Shown: positions 22,714-32,828 of the stretch, one piece after another | Layout of the letters: each line of letters starts with the position of its first letter | How positions within the stretch are numbered: position 1 is the stretch's first letter | From: Blastococcus sp. PRF04-17 | GTDB taxonomy: Bacteria; Actinomycetota; Actinomycetes; Mycobacteriales; Geodermatophilaceae | Assembly (NCBI RefSeq): GCF_023016265.1 | Contig: NZ_CP095412.1 | Span: 372,001-436,000, forward strand | DNA length: 64,000 nucleotides | Reading direction: 5' to 3' | Notes under the pieces: model-generated | The model's database searches: none | What the model was told of the DNA's origin: nothing | The model's input: the letters and a program-made list of their open reading frames with translations, nothing else | Made by a program: the position numbers and the translations under genes

Positions 22714-25570
22714 CCGGAGCGGGGCAGGCGCTCGGCCAGCAGCTCGGCCAGGTGCACGCCTCGTCGTCCGGCCAGCTGGTCCAGCTGGGTCCGGCACGAG
22801 AAGCCGTCGGCCAGGACGACGCCGTCGGTGCCCATGGCGCGGACCGCGGGCAGCAGCTGCTGCTCCGCGATGGTGACCGACACGTCGTGGTGGCCCCGTT
22901 CGACCCCCCAGTTGCCGGCCAGCCCGCAGCAGCCGCCGAGCCGGGTGACCCGCGCGCCGGCCCCGCTCAGCAGCCGCGCGTCGGCCGACCACCCGAGCAC
23001 CGCGGCGTGGTGGCAGTGCGGCTGGGCCACGATCTCCAGCCCCTCGAGCGACGGCGGCGTCCAGCCGGGGGTGTCGGCGAGCAACTCGGCCAGCGTGCGG
23101 GTGGCGGCCGCGACCGTCTCGGCGGCCGGGCCGCCGACGACCTCGAGCGACTCCCCGCGCAGCGCCGCGGTGCAGGACGGCTCGACGCCCACGATCGGGA
23201 TGCCCGCCTCGGCGATCGGCAGCAGCGCCTGCACGGTGGACCCGAGGATCGCCCGCGCGCGGTCGAGCTGGCCGGTGGTGATCCAGGTCAGCCCGCAGCA
23301 GGTGTCGGCGCCGGGTACCTGCACCGCGTAGCCCGCCGCCGCCAGCACCCGGGCGGCGGCGTGTGCCACCTCCGGCTGGAAGTGGTCGGTGAACGAGTCC
23401 ACCCAGAGGGCGACCGGCCGCCCCCGTCCCGGCCGGAACCGCGGTTCCGGTCGCGCGTAGACCACTCCTGGCGGAAGGTGCGGCGCGCGAACGGCGGCAG
23501 GTCGCGGCGCTGGTCCATCCCCGCGCCCCACTTCGCCAGCCGCCCCCCGAGCCGCGACCGGAGGAACCCGTTGACCAGCCCGGGAGCACGTGCGGCGAGG
23601 TCGGCCCAGAACGGCAGCCGGCCCAGCGTGTAGTGCGGGCGCGGCCGCAGCCGGCGGCGGTAGGACTGGTGCAGCACCTCCGCCTTGTAGGAGGCCATGT
23701 CCACCCCCGTGGGGCAGTCGCGCGAGCAGCCCTTGCACGACAGGCACAGGTCCAGCGCGGCGTGCACCTCCGGCGAGCGCCAGTCCCGCACCGGGCCGCC
23801 GGGCGCGAGCATCTCCTGCAGCACCCGGGCCCGACCGCGCGTGGTGTCCTTCTCCTCGCGGGTGGCCGGCCACGAGGGGCACATGACGCCGCCCGCCGAC
23901 TGCAGGTCGGCCCGGCACTTGCCCACACCCGTGCAGCGGTGCACGGCCGTCGAGAAGTCGCCCCCGTCGTGCCGGTAGGCGAGCGCCAGGCCCTGCCGGT
24001 GGGCCGGCGCGGCGGCCGTGCGGAGGTCGTCGTCCACCGGCGCGGGCCGGACGAGCACGCCGGGGTTGAGGACGTCGTCCGGGTCCAGCAGCCCCTTCAC
24101 CTTCTCGAACAGCGTCAGGACGGCGGGGGAGTACATGTGCGGCAGCAACTCGCCGCGAGCGCGGCCGTCGCCGTGTTCGCCGGACAGCGAGCCGCCGTAC
24201 CCGGCCACCAGCCGGGCGGCGTCCTGGACGAACGCCCGGTACCGCCCCCGGCCCCGATCGGGCCCCCTGCCGAGCGGGAAGTCGATCCGGCCGTGCACGC
24301 AGCCGTCCCCGAAGTGCCCGTACGGCACGCACTGCAGGCCGTGCTGGTCGAGCAGCGCGTCGAACTCGCGCAGGTATGCGCCCAACCGCTCGACCGGGAC
24401 GGCCGCGTCCTCCCAGCCCGCGTGCGCCGGGTGCCCGTCGGAGGTGCGGGCGGCCAGACCGGCGCCGTCCTCCCGGATCCGCCAGATCGCCGCCGCCTCG
24501 GCCGGGTCGGTGACGACCAGCGAGTCCAGTGCGGCGGCGTCGGCGAGCACGCCCCGGGCCTTGGCGACGACCTCCGCCTCGGTGTCACCGGTCAGCTCGA
24601 CGACCAGCCAGGCGTCGCCGCGCGGCAGGTCCGGGACGACGGCCGCGGGCACGTCGCGCAGCCGCTGCACCATCCGGGCGTCCAGGCCCTCGACGGCGGT
24701 CGGCTCGTGCGGGAGGAGCCCCGGCGTCGCGTCGGCCGCCTCGGGCATGGTCGGGTAGCCGAGGACGACCAGCCCGCGGAAAGGCGCGTCGGCGACCAGT
24801 CGGACGGTGGCGCCGAGGACGACCGCGAGGGTGCCCTCGCTGCCGACCAGGGCCCTGGCCACGTCGAAGCCACGCTCGGGCAGCAGGTGCTCGAGCGAGT
24901 AACCCGACACCTGACGGCCGAAGCGGCCCAGCTCGGTGCGGATCGGGCCGAGGTGTGCCTCGACCAGCCGCTGCAGGTCGGCCAGGACACCGACCGGGAG
25001 CGTGTCCGGGCCGAGCGTCAGCCGTGCGCCGGAGCCGGTGACCACGTCGAGGCCGACGACGTTGTCCGATGTCCGGCCGTAGCCCAGGGCACGGGACCCG
25101 CAGGCGTTGTTGCCGATCATCCCGCCGATCGTGCAGCGGTTGTGCGTGCTCGGGTCGGGCCCGAAGCGCAGCCCGTACGGGCGGGCCGCCGCCTGCAGCG
25201 CCGCCTGCACGACGCCGGGCTCGACGCTCGCCGTCCGAGCCTGGGCGTCGACCGCCCCGACCCTGGCCAGGTGCCGGCTCGTGTCGAGCACGAGGCCAGG
25301 ACCGACGGCGTTGCCGGCGATCGAGGTTCCGGCCCCGCGGACGGTCAATGGCACGCCGAGCGTCCGGCAGACCTCGAGCGTGGCGAGGATCTCGTCGGCG
25401 TGCCGCGGCCGGACGACCGCGCGGGGGAGCACGCGGTAGAGGGAGCCGTCGGAGGAGTACAGCGCTCGGGCCAGACCGGAGGCGTCGACGTCGGCGACCC
25501 CCGCTTCGCGCAGCTCCCCGAGCAGGTCCGCGGAGCCCGGGTGCGCCTCGGCCCCGGCGGCGACGGTCAT
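22710..25570 (-). CDS. FAD-linked dehydrogenase fused to Fe-S/CCG domains (frameshifted)
   Basis: About 953-aa fusion of a GlcD-like flavoprotein with a GlpC-like electron-transfer part, the layout of large D-lactate/2-hydroxyglutarate-type dehydrogenases. From the N-terminus: FAD-binding (about 45-190, with GAGTSIAGNAVGPG and NNACGSRALGYG), the FAD-oxidase C domain (about 220-490, with YGHFGDGCVHGR), CTGVGKC and CLSCKGCSRDCPTG cysteine clusters for [4Fe-4S], and two CCG motifs (CCGLTW, CCGLAG). The frame breaks near 23455-23470, where QEWSTR meets RPEPRF; one missing base explains it. Substrate unresolved. Start at 25570. Confidence 0.85.
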
Positions 25571-25656
25571 GGCCCGAGTCTGCCGGGGCGTCGTCGGCGG
25601 CTGCCACTCGCCTCCCGGCTAGCCTCCGGACACGACCACGACGGATGGGAGGACGC

Positions 25657-27302
25657 GTGTTCGAGCACGAGTTCCACACCATCGCCGCGCTGCTCGCGGT
25701 CGCCGCCGTCGTGGCGGCGCTCGCGGTGAAGCTCCGGCAGCCGCTGATCATCGGCTTCATCGCCGTGGGCATCCTGGTCGGGCCGGTCGGCGTGGGGTGG
25801 GTGGCCGCGGACGGCGACGTGGCGCTGCTCGCGGAGCTCGGCATCGCGCTGCTGCTGTTCCTCGTCGGACTCAAGCTCGAGCCGCAGCTGATCCGGACGA
25901 CCGGCCCGGTGGCGCTGGCGACGGGCCTGGGACAGGTGGCCTTCACGTCGATCGTGGGCTTCGGCCTCGCCCTGCTCCTCGGCCTCGACGTCGTCCCGGC
26001 CATCTACGTGGCCGTCGCCCTCACGTTCTCGAGCACGATCATCATCGTCAAGCTGCTCTCCGACAAGCGCGAGATCGACGAGCTGCACGGACGGATCGCG
26101 GTCGGCTTCCTGATCGTCCAGGACATCGTCGTGGTGGTCGTCATGATCACCCTCACCGCGGTCGGCTCGGCGGGGCAGGGCGACAACCTGGCGGTCGACC
26201 TGGCCGTGGTCGTCGGGAAGGGGGCGCTGTTCATCGGCGGCATCGTCGCGGTCATGCGCTACCTGCTCCCCCGCTGCTGGCGTGGATGGCACGGTCGAAG
26301 GAGCTCCTCGTGCTCTTCGCGCTGGCGTGGGGCATCGCGCTGGCCGGGCTGGGTGACTGGCTGGGCTTCAGCAAGGAGGTCGGCGCCTTCCTCGGTGGCG
26401 TGGCCCTGGCCGCCACCCCCTATCGCGAGGCGATCGGCTCGCGGCTGATCAGCCTGCGGGACTTCCTGCTGCTGTTCTTCTTCGTCGACCTCGGCTCCCG
26501 GCTGGACTTCAGCGACGTCGGCAGCCAGCTGGTCGGGGCGGCGGTCCTGTCGCTGTTCGTGCTCATCGGCAACCCCGTGATCGTCCTGGTCATCATGGGT
26601 GCGATGGGGTACCGGAAGCGGACCAGCTTCCTCGCCGGGCTCACCGTCGCGCAGATCAGCGAGTTCTCGCTCGTCCTTGCCGCGCTCGGGCTGAGCCTGG
26701 GTCACATCACCGGTGACACCGTCGGGCTCATCACCGCCGTCGGCGTCGTCACGATCGCCGCGTCGACCTACATGATCCTCTACTCGGGGCCGCTGTTCGC
26801 CCGGCTGGCGCCGTTGCTCTCGGTCTTCGAACGACGCGCACCCCGTGGGGGCCCCGAGGCACCGGGCGACAGGAGCGAGATCGCCATCGTCGTGGTCGGC
26901 GCGGGCCGGTACGGCGGGCGGTTGGTGGAGAAGCTGCTCACCGAGGGGGCCCAGGTGCTCGTCGTGGACACCGATCCGCAGGCGCTCGCGCGGATCGAGG
27001 AGCTCGGGGCCCGGACCTTGTACGGGGACGCCGAGGAGCCGGAGCTCATCGCCGAGCTGCCGTTGCGCGGGACCTCGTGGGTGGTCAGCACGGTGCCCTC
27101 TCGCAGCGTGAACCTGGCCCTCCTCCACGGGCTCGAGCACGCCGGTTACACCGGACGGGTCGCGGCCACGGCGCACAACGACCCCGACGCCGCCCGCCTG
27201 CAGGAAGCCGGCGTGGACGTCGTGCTGCGGCCCTTCCACGCCGCTGCCGACAGCAGCGCCCTGACCTTCCTGGAGGGCGTGCCACGGGAGGAGCGGTCCT
27301 GA
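25657..27302 (+). CDS. KefB-type cation:proton antiporter with TrkA-N domain (frameshifted)
   Basis: About 548-aa CPA2 monovalent cation/proton antiporter. Around 12 helices (3-395) include [18 protein letters not shown] and [17 protein letters not shown]; a cytosolic TrkA-N domain (about 405-540) has [16 protein letters not shown] and VDTDPQAL for NAD(H) binding and gating. The frame breaks near 26266-26271: one additional C in the C5 run joins YLLP to [16 protein letters not shown] 25657 with GGGAGG is preferred over the ATG 12 bases upstream. It probably exchanges K+ or Na+ for H+. Divergent from the dehydrogenase (86 bp). Confidence 0.85.
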
Positions 27303-27345
27303 TCGGTCCCCGGCGAGCGGGTGCCCGGCACGAGGGCGCAACTGG

Positions 27346-29820
27346 TTGCCTGAGGTGGTCGGCATCGGATGGGATCAGGTGGTGGACGTCCTCGTGGAAC
27401 CCCAGGCAGGAGCCCCGAGTCACCCCCTGTCCGCCGATGAGCTGACCGCACTGGACGCCTGGTGGCGGGCGGCCAACTACCTGTCGGTCGGCCAGATCTA
27501 CCTGATGGGCAACCCGCTGCTGCGCGAGCCGCTGCGACCGGAGCACATCAAGCCGCGGCTGCTCGGCCACTGGGGGACGACGCCCGGCCTGAACTTCGTC
27601 TACGCGCACCTGAACCGCGCCATCGCCGCCCGCGACCTGGACATGATCTACGTGATGGGCCCGGGGCACGGCGGACCGGGTCCGGTCGCCGCGGCGTGGC
27701 TGGAGGGCACCTACAGCGAGGTCTACCCCGACGTCTCGCAGGACGCCGCCGGCCTGCAGCGGCTGTTCACCCAGTTCTCCTTCCCCGGCGGCATCCCCAG
27801 CCATGTGGCGCCCGAGACGCCCGGCTCGATCCACGAGGGCGGCGAGCTGGGGTACGCCCTGGTGCACGCCTACGGCGCGGCGTTCGACAACCCGGACCTG
27901 GTGGTGGCCGCGATCGTGGGTGACGGCGAGGCGGAGACCGGGCCGCTGGCGGCCAGCTGGCACAGCAACAAGTTCCTCGAGCCGGGTCGGGACGGCGCCG
28001 TGCTGCCGATCCTGCACCTGAACGGGTACAAGATCGCCAATCCCACCGTGCTGGCCCGCATTCCCCGCGACGAGCTGCTGGCGCTGCTGCGGGGCTACGG
28101 CCACACGCCCCACCTCGTCGAGGGCACCGACCCCGCCGACATGCACCAGCGGTTCGCCGCGACGCTGGACCGCTGCCTGGACGAGATCGCCGAGATCCGG
28201 CGGCGCGCCCGCGAGGAGGGCGTGGTCGAGCGGCCGAGCTGGCCGATGATCGTCCTGGCCTCGCCCAAGGGCTGGACCGGCCCGGACACGGTCGACGGAC
28301 TGCAGGTCGAGGGCAGCTGGCGCTCGCACCAGGTGCCGTTCAAGAACGCCCGCGAGGACGACGGTCACCGGCGGGTGCTCGAGGAGTGGCTGCGCAGTTA
28401 CCGGCCCGAGGAGCTCTTCGATGCCGACGGCGCGCCGGTGCCGGCGGTCCGGGACCTCCATCCGGCCGGCCGGCGGCGGATGAGCGCGAACCCGCACGCC
28501 AACGGCGGGGAGCTGCTCCGGCCCTTGCGCATGCCGGACTTCCGCGAGTCCGCCGTCCCGGTGCCGGCGCCGGGCACGGGGGCGGTCGAGGCAACGCGGG
28601 TGCTCGGCGGGTTCCTGCGCGAGGTCATGCGCCAGAACATGGCGACGTTCCGGCTGTTCGCGCCCGACGAGAACAACTCCAACCGGCTCGGTGACGTCCT
28701 CGACGTCACCGACCGGGCCTGGGTGGCCGAGCGGCTGCCCGGCGACGACTCCCTCGCCCCGGACGGCCGCGTCATGGAGGTGCTCTCCGAGCACCTCTGC
28801 CAGGGCTGGCTGGAGGGTTACCTGCTCACCGGCCGGCACGGGTTCTTCTCCTGCTACGAGGCGTTCATCCACGTCGTCGACTCGATGTTCAACCAGCACG
28901 CCAAGTGGCTGAAGACCACCAACGGCATCCCGTGGCGGCGGCCCATCGGGTCGCTCAACTACCTGCTCACCTCGCACGTCTGGCGGCAGGACCACAACGG
29001 GTTCTCCCACCAGGACCCCGGCTTCATCGACCACGTGGTCAACAAGAAGGCCGACGTCATCCGGGTCTACCTGCCGCCGGACGCCAACACCCTGCTGTCG
29101 GTCGCCGACCACTGCCTGCGCACCCGGCAGTACGTCAACGTGATCGTCGCGGGCAAGCAGCCGGCGCTGCAGTACCTGTCGGTCGACGACGCCGTCGAGC
29201 ACTGCACCAAGGGCATCGGCATCTGGAGCTGGGCCAGCACCGACGCCGGCGTCGAGCCCGACGTCGTCCTCGCCTGCGCGGGCGACGTCCCGACGATGGA
29301 GACCCTGGCCGCCGCGGAGATCCTGCGCGGCTGGTTCCCCGACCTCCGGGTGCGCGTGGTCAACGTCGTGGACCTGATGCGGCTGCAGGACGAGCGGCAG
29401 CACCCGCACGGCCTCTCCGACGCCGAGTTCGATGCGCTGTTCACGGCGGACAAGCCGGTGATCTTCGCCTACCACGGCTACCCCTGGTTGATCCACCGGC
29501 TGACCTACCGGCGGACCAACCACGAGAACTTCCACGTGCGCGGCTACGTCGAGGAGGGGACGACGACCACGCCCTTCGACATCTGCGTGATGAACGGGAT
29601 CGACCGGTACGACCTGGCGATCGACGTGATCGACCGGGTCCCACGGCTGCGCGACGTCGGAGCGCACGCCCGGGAGCGGCTCCGCGACCAGCTCATCGAG
29701 CACCGCCGGTACGTGCGCACGCACGGCGAGGACCTGCCCGAGATCCGCGACTGGCAGTGGAGCGGCGTGTCCGGCCCCGTGACCGGCGGGGCGAGCCCAC
29801 TGGAGGAGCCGGAGGCGTGA
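27346..29820 (+). CDS. xfp: Phosphoketolase
   Basis: About 815-aa thiamine-diphosphate enzyme cleaving xylulose 5-phosphate and/or fructose 6-phosphate to acetyl phosphate plus an aldose phosphate. Landmarks: [43 protein letters not shown], the ThDP/Mg motif [31 protein letters not shown] and the C-terminal RVVNVVDLM. The start is uncertain: TTG 27346 opens the frame, while GTG at 27355, 27379 or 27382 are also possible; homology begins near [13 protein letters not shown]. Acetate kinase overlaps the stop, giving a phosphoketolase shunt that yields ATP from acetyl phosphate. Confidence 0.95.
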   Translation: MPEVVGIGWDQVVDVLVEPQAGAPSHPLSADELTALDAWWRAANYLSVGQIYLMGNPLLREPLRPEHIKPRLLGHWGTTPGLNFVYAHLNRAIAARDLDMIYVMGPGHGGPGPVAAAWLEGTYSEVYPDVSQDAAGLQRLFTQFSFPGGIPSHVAPETPGSIHEGGELGYALVHAYGAAFDNPDLVVAAIVGDGEAETGPLAASWHSNKFLEPGRDGAVLPILHLNGYKIANPTVLARIPRDELLALLRGYGHTPHLVEGTDPADMHQRFAATLDRCLDEIAEIRRRAREEGVVERPSWPMIVLASPKGWTGPDTVDGLQVEGSWRSHQVPFKNAREDDGHRRVLEEWLRSYRPEELFDADGAPVPAVRDLHPAGRRRMSANPHANGGELLRPLRMPDFRESAVPVPAPGTGAVEATRVLGGFLREVMRQNMATFRLFAPDENNSNRLGDVLDVTDRAWVAERLPGDDSLAPDGRVMEVLSEHLCQGWLEGYLLTGRHGFFSCYEAFIHVVDSMFNQHAKWLKTTNGIPWRRPIGSLNYLLTSHVWRQDHNGFSHQDPGFIDHVVNKKADVIRVYLPPDANTLLSVADHCLRTRQYVNVIVAGKQPALQYLSVDDAVEHCTKGIGIWSWASTDAGVEPDVVLACAGDVPTMETLAAAEILRGWFPDLRVRVVNVVDLMRLQDERQHPHGLSDAEFDALFTADKPVIFAYHGYPWLIHRLTYRRTNHENFHVRGYVEEGTTTTPFDICVMNGIDRYDLAIDVIDRVPRLRDVGAHARERLRDQLIEHRRYVRTHGEDLPEIRDWQWSGVSGPVTGGASPLEEPEA

Positions 29821-30917
29821 GCGTCCTCGTCGTCAACGCCGGTTCCAGCAGCCTCAAGCTCACCCGCCTCGGGGACGACGCAGGGGTCACCGCCGCGGTC
29901 ACCGTCGACGGCTGGCGGGGAGCCGGCCACCTCGCCCCGCTGGAGGAGTTCCTGGCCGACTGCGGGCCGGTCGACGCCGTCGGGCACCGGGTCGTGCACG
30001 GCGGGCCCCGGCACACCTCGGCCGCCCTCGTCGACGACATGCTCGTCGCCTACCTCTACTCGGTCAGCCACCTCGCGCCGCTGCACAACCCCCGGGCACT
30101 GGCCGGCATCCGGTCGGTCCGCGAACTGCTGCCGGACACGCCGGCCGTCGCCGCCTTCGACACCGGTTTCCACGTCACCCTGCCGGCAGCGGCGGCCACC
30201 TACGCCTTGCCGCGGGAGTGGAACGAGCGGTGGGGGCTGCGCCGGTACGGCTTCCACGGGCTCTCGCACGCGTACGCAACCCGCCGGGCGGCCGAGCTCG
30301 TGGGCCGCCCGCTCGCCGAGCTGCGCACCGTCTGCTGCCACCTCGGGGCCGGCGCCTCGCTGGCGGCCGTCCGCGGCGGCGTCTCGGTCGACACCACCAT
30401 GGGGTTCACGCCGCTGGCCGGGCTGGTGATGAACACCCGGCCGGGCACCGTCGACCCCGGTCTCGTGCTGTGGTTGCTCGAGCACGGGCACGTGCCCGAG
30501 CCCGAGCTCGGCGACGTCCTGGAGCACCACTCGGGGCTCAAGGGGCTGTCCGGGACGTCGGGGGACCTGCGCGACGTCCTCGCCGGGCGGGCCGCCGGCG
30601 ACGCGGCCTGCCGGCTGGCGTTCGACGTCTACGTGCACCGCCTGGTGCGCGAGGCAGCCGCGATGACGGCCGCGACGGGAGGCCTCGACCTGCTGGTCCT
30701 CACCGGCGGGGTGGGTGAGCGCTCGGCCCAGGTGCGCGGCGAGCTGGCCCGCGGCCTGGCGCACCTGGGCGTGAGCGTGGACGGCGAGCGCAACCGGGCG
30801 GTGACCGGCGACGGCGACATCAGCGGCGAGGGAGCCGCCGTGCGCACCGTCGTCGTCACCGCGCGGGAGGACCTGGAGATCCGTCGTCAGGTGCTCGAGG
30901 TGCTCGGATCGGCCTGA
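29817..30917 (+). CDS. ackA: Acetate kinase
   Basis: 366-aa acetate kinase of the ASKHA fold, here converting phosphoketolase-derived acetyl phosphate and ADP to acetate and [16 protein letters not shown] (N7 to K14) is signature 1; [17 protein letters not shown] is signature 2; [36 protein letters not shown] and [11 protein letters not shown] complete the active site. It is somewhat shorter than the usual 395-400 aa, mostly between about 20 and 45. The GTG start overlaps the phosphoketolase stop (GTGA), indicating a coupled operon. A strong hairpin follows. Confidence 0.96.
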   Translation: MSVLVVNAGSSSLKLTRLGDDAGVTAAVTVDGWRGAGHLAPLEEFLADCGPVDAVGHRVVHGGPRHTSAALVDDMLVAYLYSVSHLAPLHNPRALAGIRSVRELLPDTPAVAAFDTGFHVTLPAAAATYALPREWNERWGLRRYGFHGLSHAYATRRAAELVGRPLAELRTVCCHLGAGASLAAVRGGVSVDTTMGFTPLAGLVMNTRPGTVDPGLVLWLLEHGHVPEPELGDVLEHHSGLKGLSGTSGDLRDVLAGRAAGDAACRLAFDVYVHRLVREAAAMTAATGGLDLLVLTGGVGERSAQVRGELARGLAHLGVSVDGERNRAVTGDGDISGEGAAVRTVVVTAREDLEIRRQVLEVLGSA

Positions 30918-30927
30918 GGCCGATGGT

Positions 30928-30974
30928 GTGCGCTGACGCGGCATTCCGCACGGCGGAATGATCCGTCAGCGCAC
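30928..30974. terminator. Bidirectional terminator between ackA and the cupin gene
   Basis: A two-tier hairpin: 11-bp outer stem (30928-30938 with 30964-30974) and 7-bp inner stem (30942-30948 with 30954-30960), with 3-base internal loops on both sides and a 5-base terminal loop. It sits 11 bases after ackA and 13 bases from the end of the convergent cupin gene, so it can serve both. Confidence 0.8.
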
Positions 30975-30986
30975 CCACCCGGGCCC

Positions 30987-31385
30987 TCAGGAGTTCGGGG
31001 GCTCGTCCTTGCCCTCCTCCTCCAGCCGGTCGGCCTCCTCCTTGGTCGCGTGGACCGCGCCGTCGGCGTGCTCGGGCGGGCCGTACACGGTGTAGAGGAT
31101 CAGCGGGTTGGTGCCGGTGTTCAGGAAGTTGTGCTTCTTGCCGGCCGGGACGACGACCAGGTCGCCCTGCGCCACCGCCTTCTCCGAGCCGGAGATGATC
31201 GCCTTCCCGGTGCCGCTGACGAACGTGAGGATCTGGTCGACCTCGTGGACCTCCTCGCCGATCTCGCCGTCCGGCGGAATGGTCATGATCACCAGCTGGG
31301 TGTGCTCACCGGTCCACAGGACGCGGCGGAAGTCCGGGCTCTTCTCCGCCTCGGTGGCGATCGTGTAGTGGATGACGGACGCCAT
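30987..31385 (-). CDS. Cupin-domain protein
   Basis: 132-aa single cupin barrel. GEEVHEVDQILTFVSGTGKAI corresponds to cupin motif 1 (one His and two Glu ligands seen), and GDLVVVPAGKKHNFLNTG to motif 2 with its His. It resembles small stress-associated cupins rather than a defined enzyme. The C-terminus (HATKEEADRLEEEGKDEPPNS) is charged. ATG 31385 is chosen because AGAGGAG precedes it and the domain begins at once; an in-frame upstream ATG at 31466 adds 27 basic residues without homology. Function unknown. Confidence 0.85.
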   Translation of the reverse strand: MASVIHYTIATEAEKSPDFRRVLWTGEHTQLVIMTIPPDGEIGEEVHEVDQILTFVSGTGKAIISGSEKAVAQGDLVVVPAGKKHNFLNTGTNPLILYTVYGPPEHADGAVHATKEEADRLEEEGKDEPPNS

Positions 31386-31488
31386 GGACGGCGCTCCTCT
31401 CGTCGGGCCGGCAGTTCGGAGTCCTCCTGCCCGGCTGCGGCGCGAGTAGTCCTCGAGAGTGGTCACAACGGCCTCGACCGGGCGCCGC

Positions 31489-32760
31489 TCAGTTCGGGAG
31501 CGGGACCGGGGAGCCGGTGGACGGCTCCGGGGCGAGGAGGTGGGGCGCGGTCCGCGCCCGTTCCTGGCGGTGACGCATCAGCCCCGCCGCGACGAGCGCG
31601 GCGGTGATCAGCGTGGCCGTGGCCACGACGGCGACCGCTGACAGGGCCCCGGTCGCGGCCAGTACCTGGACGGCGGCGACCTCCAGCACGGCTGCGGACC
31701 AGACCAGGACGCCGGGCAGCCGGCCGGCGGCGGCGATGTCGGAGTAGAGCAGCAGCTGGGCCACCGCCAGCAGGGTCCCGAGGGCCGCGAAGCACCAGGT
31801 CGCCGCGCCCAGGGAGTCGCCGTACGCGGCACCCCCGACCAGCGGGAGCGCTGCCGCGCCCAGCGCCGCCGTCGCGAGCGTGAGCACCGCGCCCACCCCG
31901 GCAACGAGGGCCAGCGCGGGCGCCAGGAGCCGCCGGCGCCGGCCGGCGTCGGCGAGCCGGGGGAGCAGGACGACCCCCACGCCCTGCGGGAGCCAGAAGG
32001 CGACCTTCGCGACGATCGACCCCACGGCGTACTCGCCGGCGGCGCCCGCGGGGAGGTGGTGACGGGCCAGCAGCAGGTCGAGGTTGAGCAGCAGCACGAA
32101 CCCGAGCAGGGCCGCCGACGCGCGTGCGGCCGCCAGCGCCGGCGCCCGGAGCCGCCCGCGCAGGCCGGGGAACCCGCACCCGGCCCAGCCGAGCGCGGCA
32201 CCCACCGAGGCACCGACGGTCATGCCGGCCAGGGCGGCGGTCGGCGTCCCCCCGACCAGCAGGCCGACCGTCCCGCCCGCCAGCTTGGCCGCGCCGAAGC
32301 CGGCCGCCACCGCCGCGAGGCGGCCGTAGCGGTGGGTGCCCTGGAGGATGCCCTGGTAGCCCGCGACCAGGGTGTGCGGGAACAGCAGCACCGCCAGCCA
32401 GGCCATGGCGGCCGGGTCCTGCAGGTGCAGGAGCACCACCGCCGGTGCGATCGCCAGAACGCCGGCCGCCGTGACCACCAGGCCGGTCGCTCCCGCCGTC
32501 GCGTGCAGCCGGCGCACCACCCCGGAGCGGTCCCCGTCGCGCCCGCCCAGGTACAGCGCCGCGACGGTCTGCACGCCCGTGGCGGGAACGGAGCCGACCA
32601 GCAGCACGCTCATCAGGGCCGCGAGTTCGCCGAACGCCGCGGGTGCGAGCGCCCGGGCAGCCAGGACGGTGAACCCGTAGGCCAGGGCGTTCGTGCCGAG
32701 CAGCGCCACCGACACCAGCGCGGCCGAGCCGAGCTCTCCGCGGAAGCGGAGCCCGCTCAC
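31489..32760 (-). CDS. Polysaccharide flippase-like membrane protein (MOP superfamily)
   Basis: 423-aa protein with about 12 helices, resembling Wzx/MATE-type lipid-linked oligosaccharide exporters: ALAYGFTVLAARALAPAAFGELAALM at the N-terminus, GYQGILQGTHRYGRLAAV near 130-150 and VAFWLPQGVGVVLLPRLADAGRRRRLL at the start of the second half. Such proteins flip undecaprenyl- or polyprenyl-linked glycans outward. It opens the cell-envelope block and is divergent from the membrane glycosyltransferase-like gene at 32829 (68 bp), so both may share control. GTG start at 32760. Confidence 0.8.
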   Translation of the reverse strand: MSGLRFRGELGSAALVSVALLGTNALAYGFTVLAARALAPAAFGELAALMSVLLVGSVPATGVQTVAALYLGGRDGDRSGVVRRLHATAGATGLVVTAAGVLAIAPAVVLLHLQDPAAMAWLAVLLFPHTLVAGYQGILQGTHRYGRLAAVAAGFGAAKLAGGTVGLLVGGTPTAALAGMTVGASVGAALGWAGCGFPGLRGRLRAPALAAARASAALLGFVLLLNLDLLLARHHLPAGAAGEYAVGSIVAKVAFWLPQGVGVVLLPRLADAGRRRRLLAPALALVAGVGAVLTLATAALGAAALPLVGGAAYGDSLGAATWCFAALGTLLAVAQLLLYSDIAAAGRLPGVLVWSAAVLEVAAVQVLAATGALSAVAVVATATLITAALVAAGLMRHRQERARTAPHLLAPEPSTGSPVPLPN

Positions 32761-32828
32761 GCCCGCCCCCTACGCTGCGCTACGGCCGGGAACCCGGCGC
32801 AATCGGCGGGCGGACGAGAGGGGGAGCC

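Noticed and set aside
27085-29724. 879-aa minus-strand open frame antisense to phosphoketolase
   Set aside because: No domain signature; the + strand carries a complete phosphoketolase with active-site motifs.
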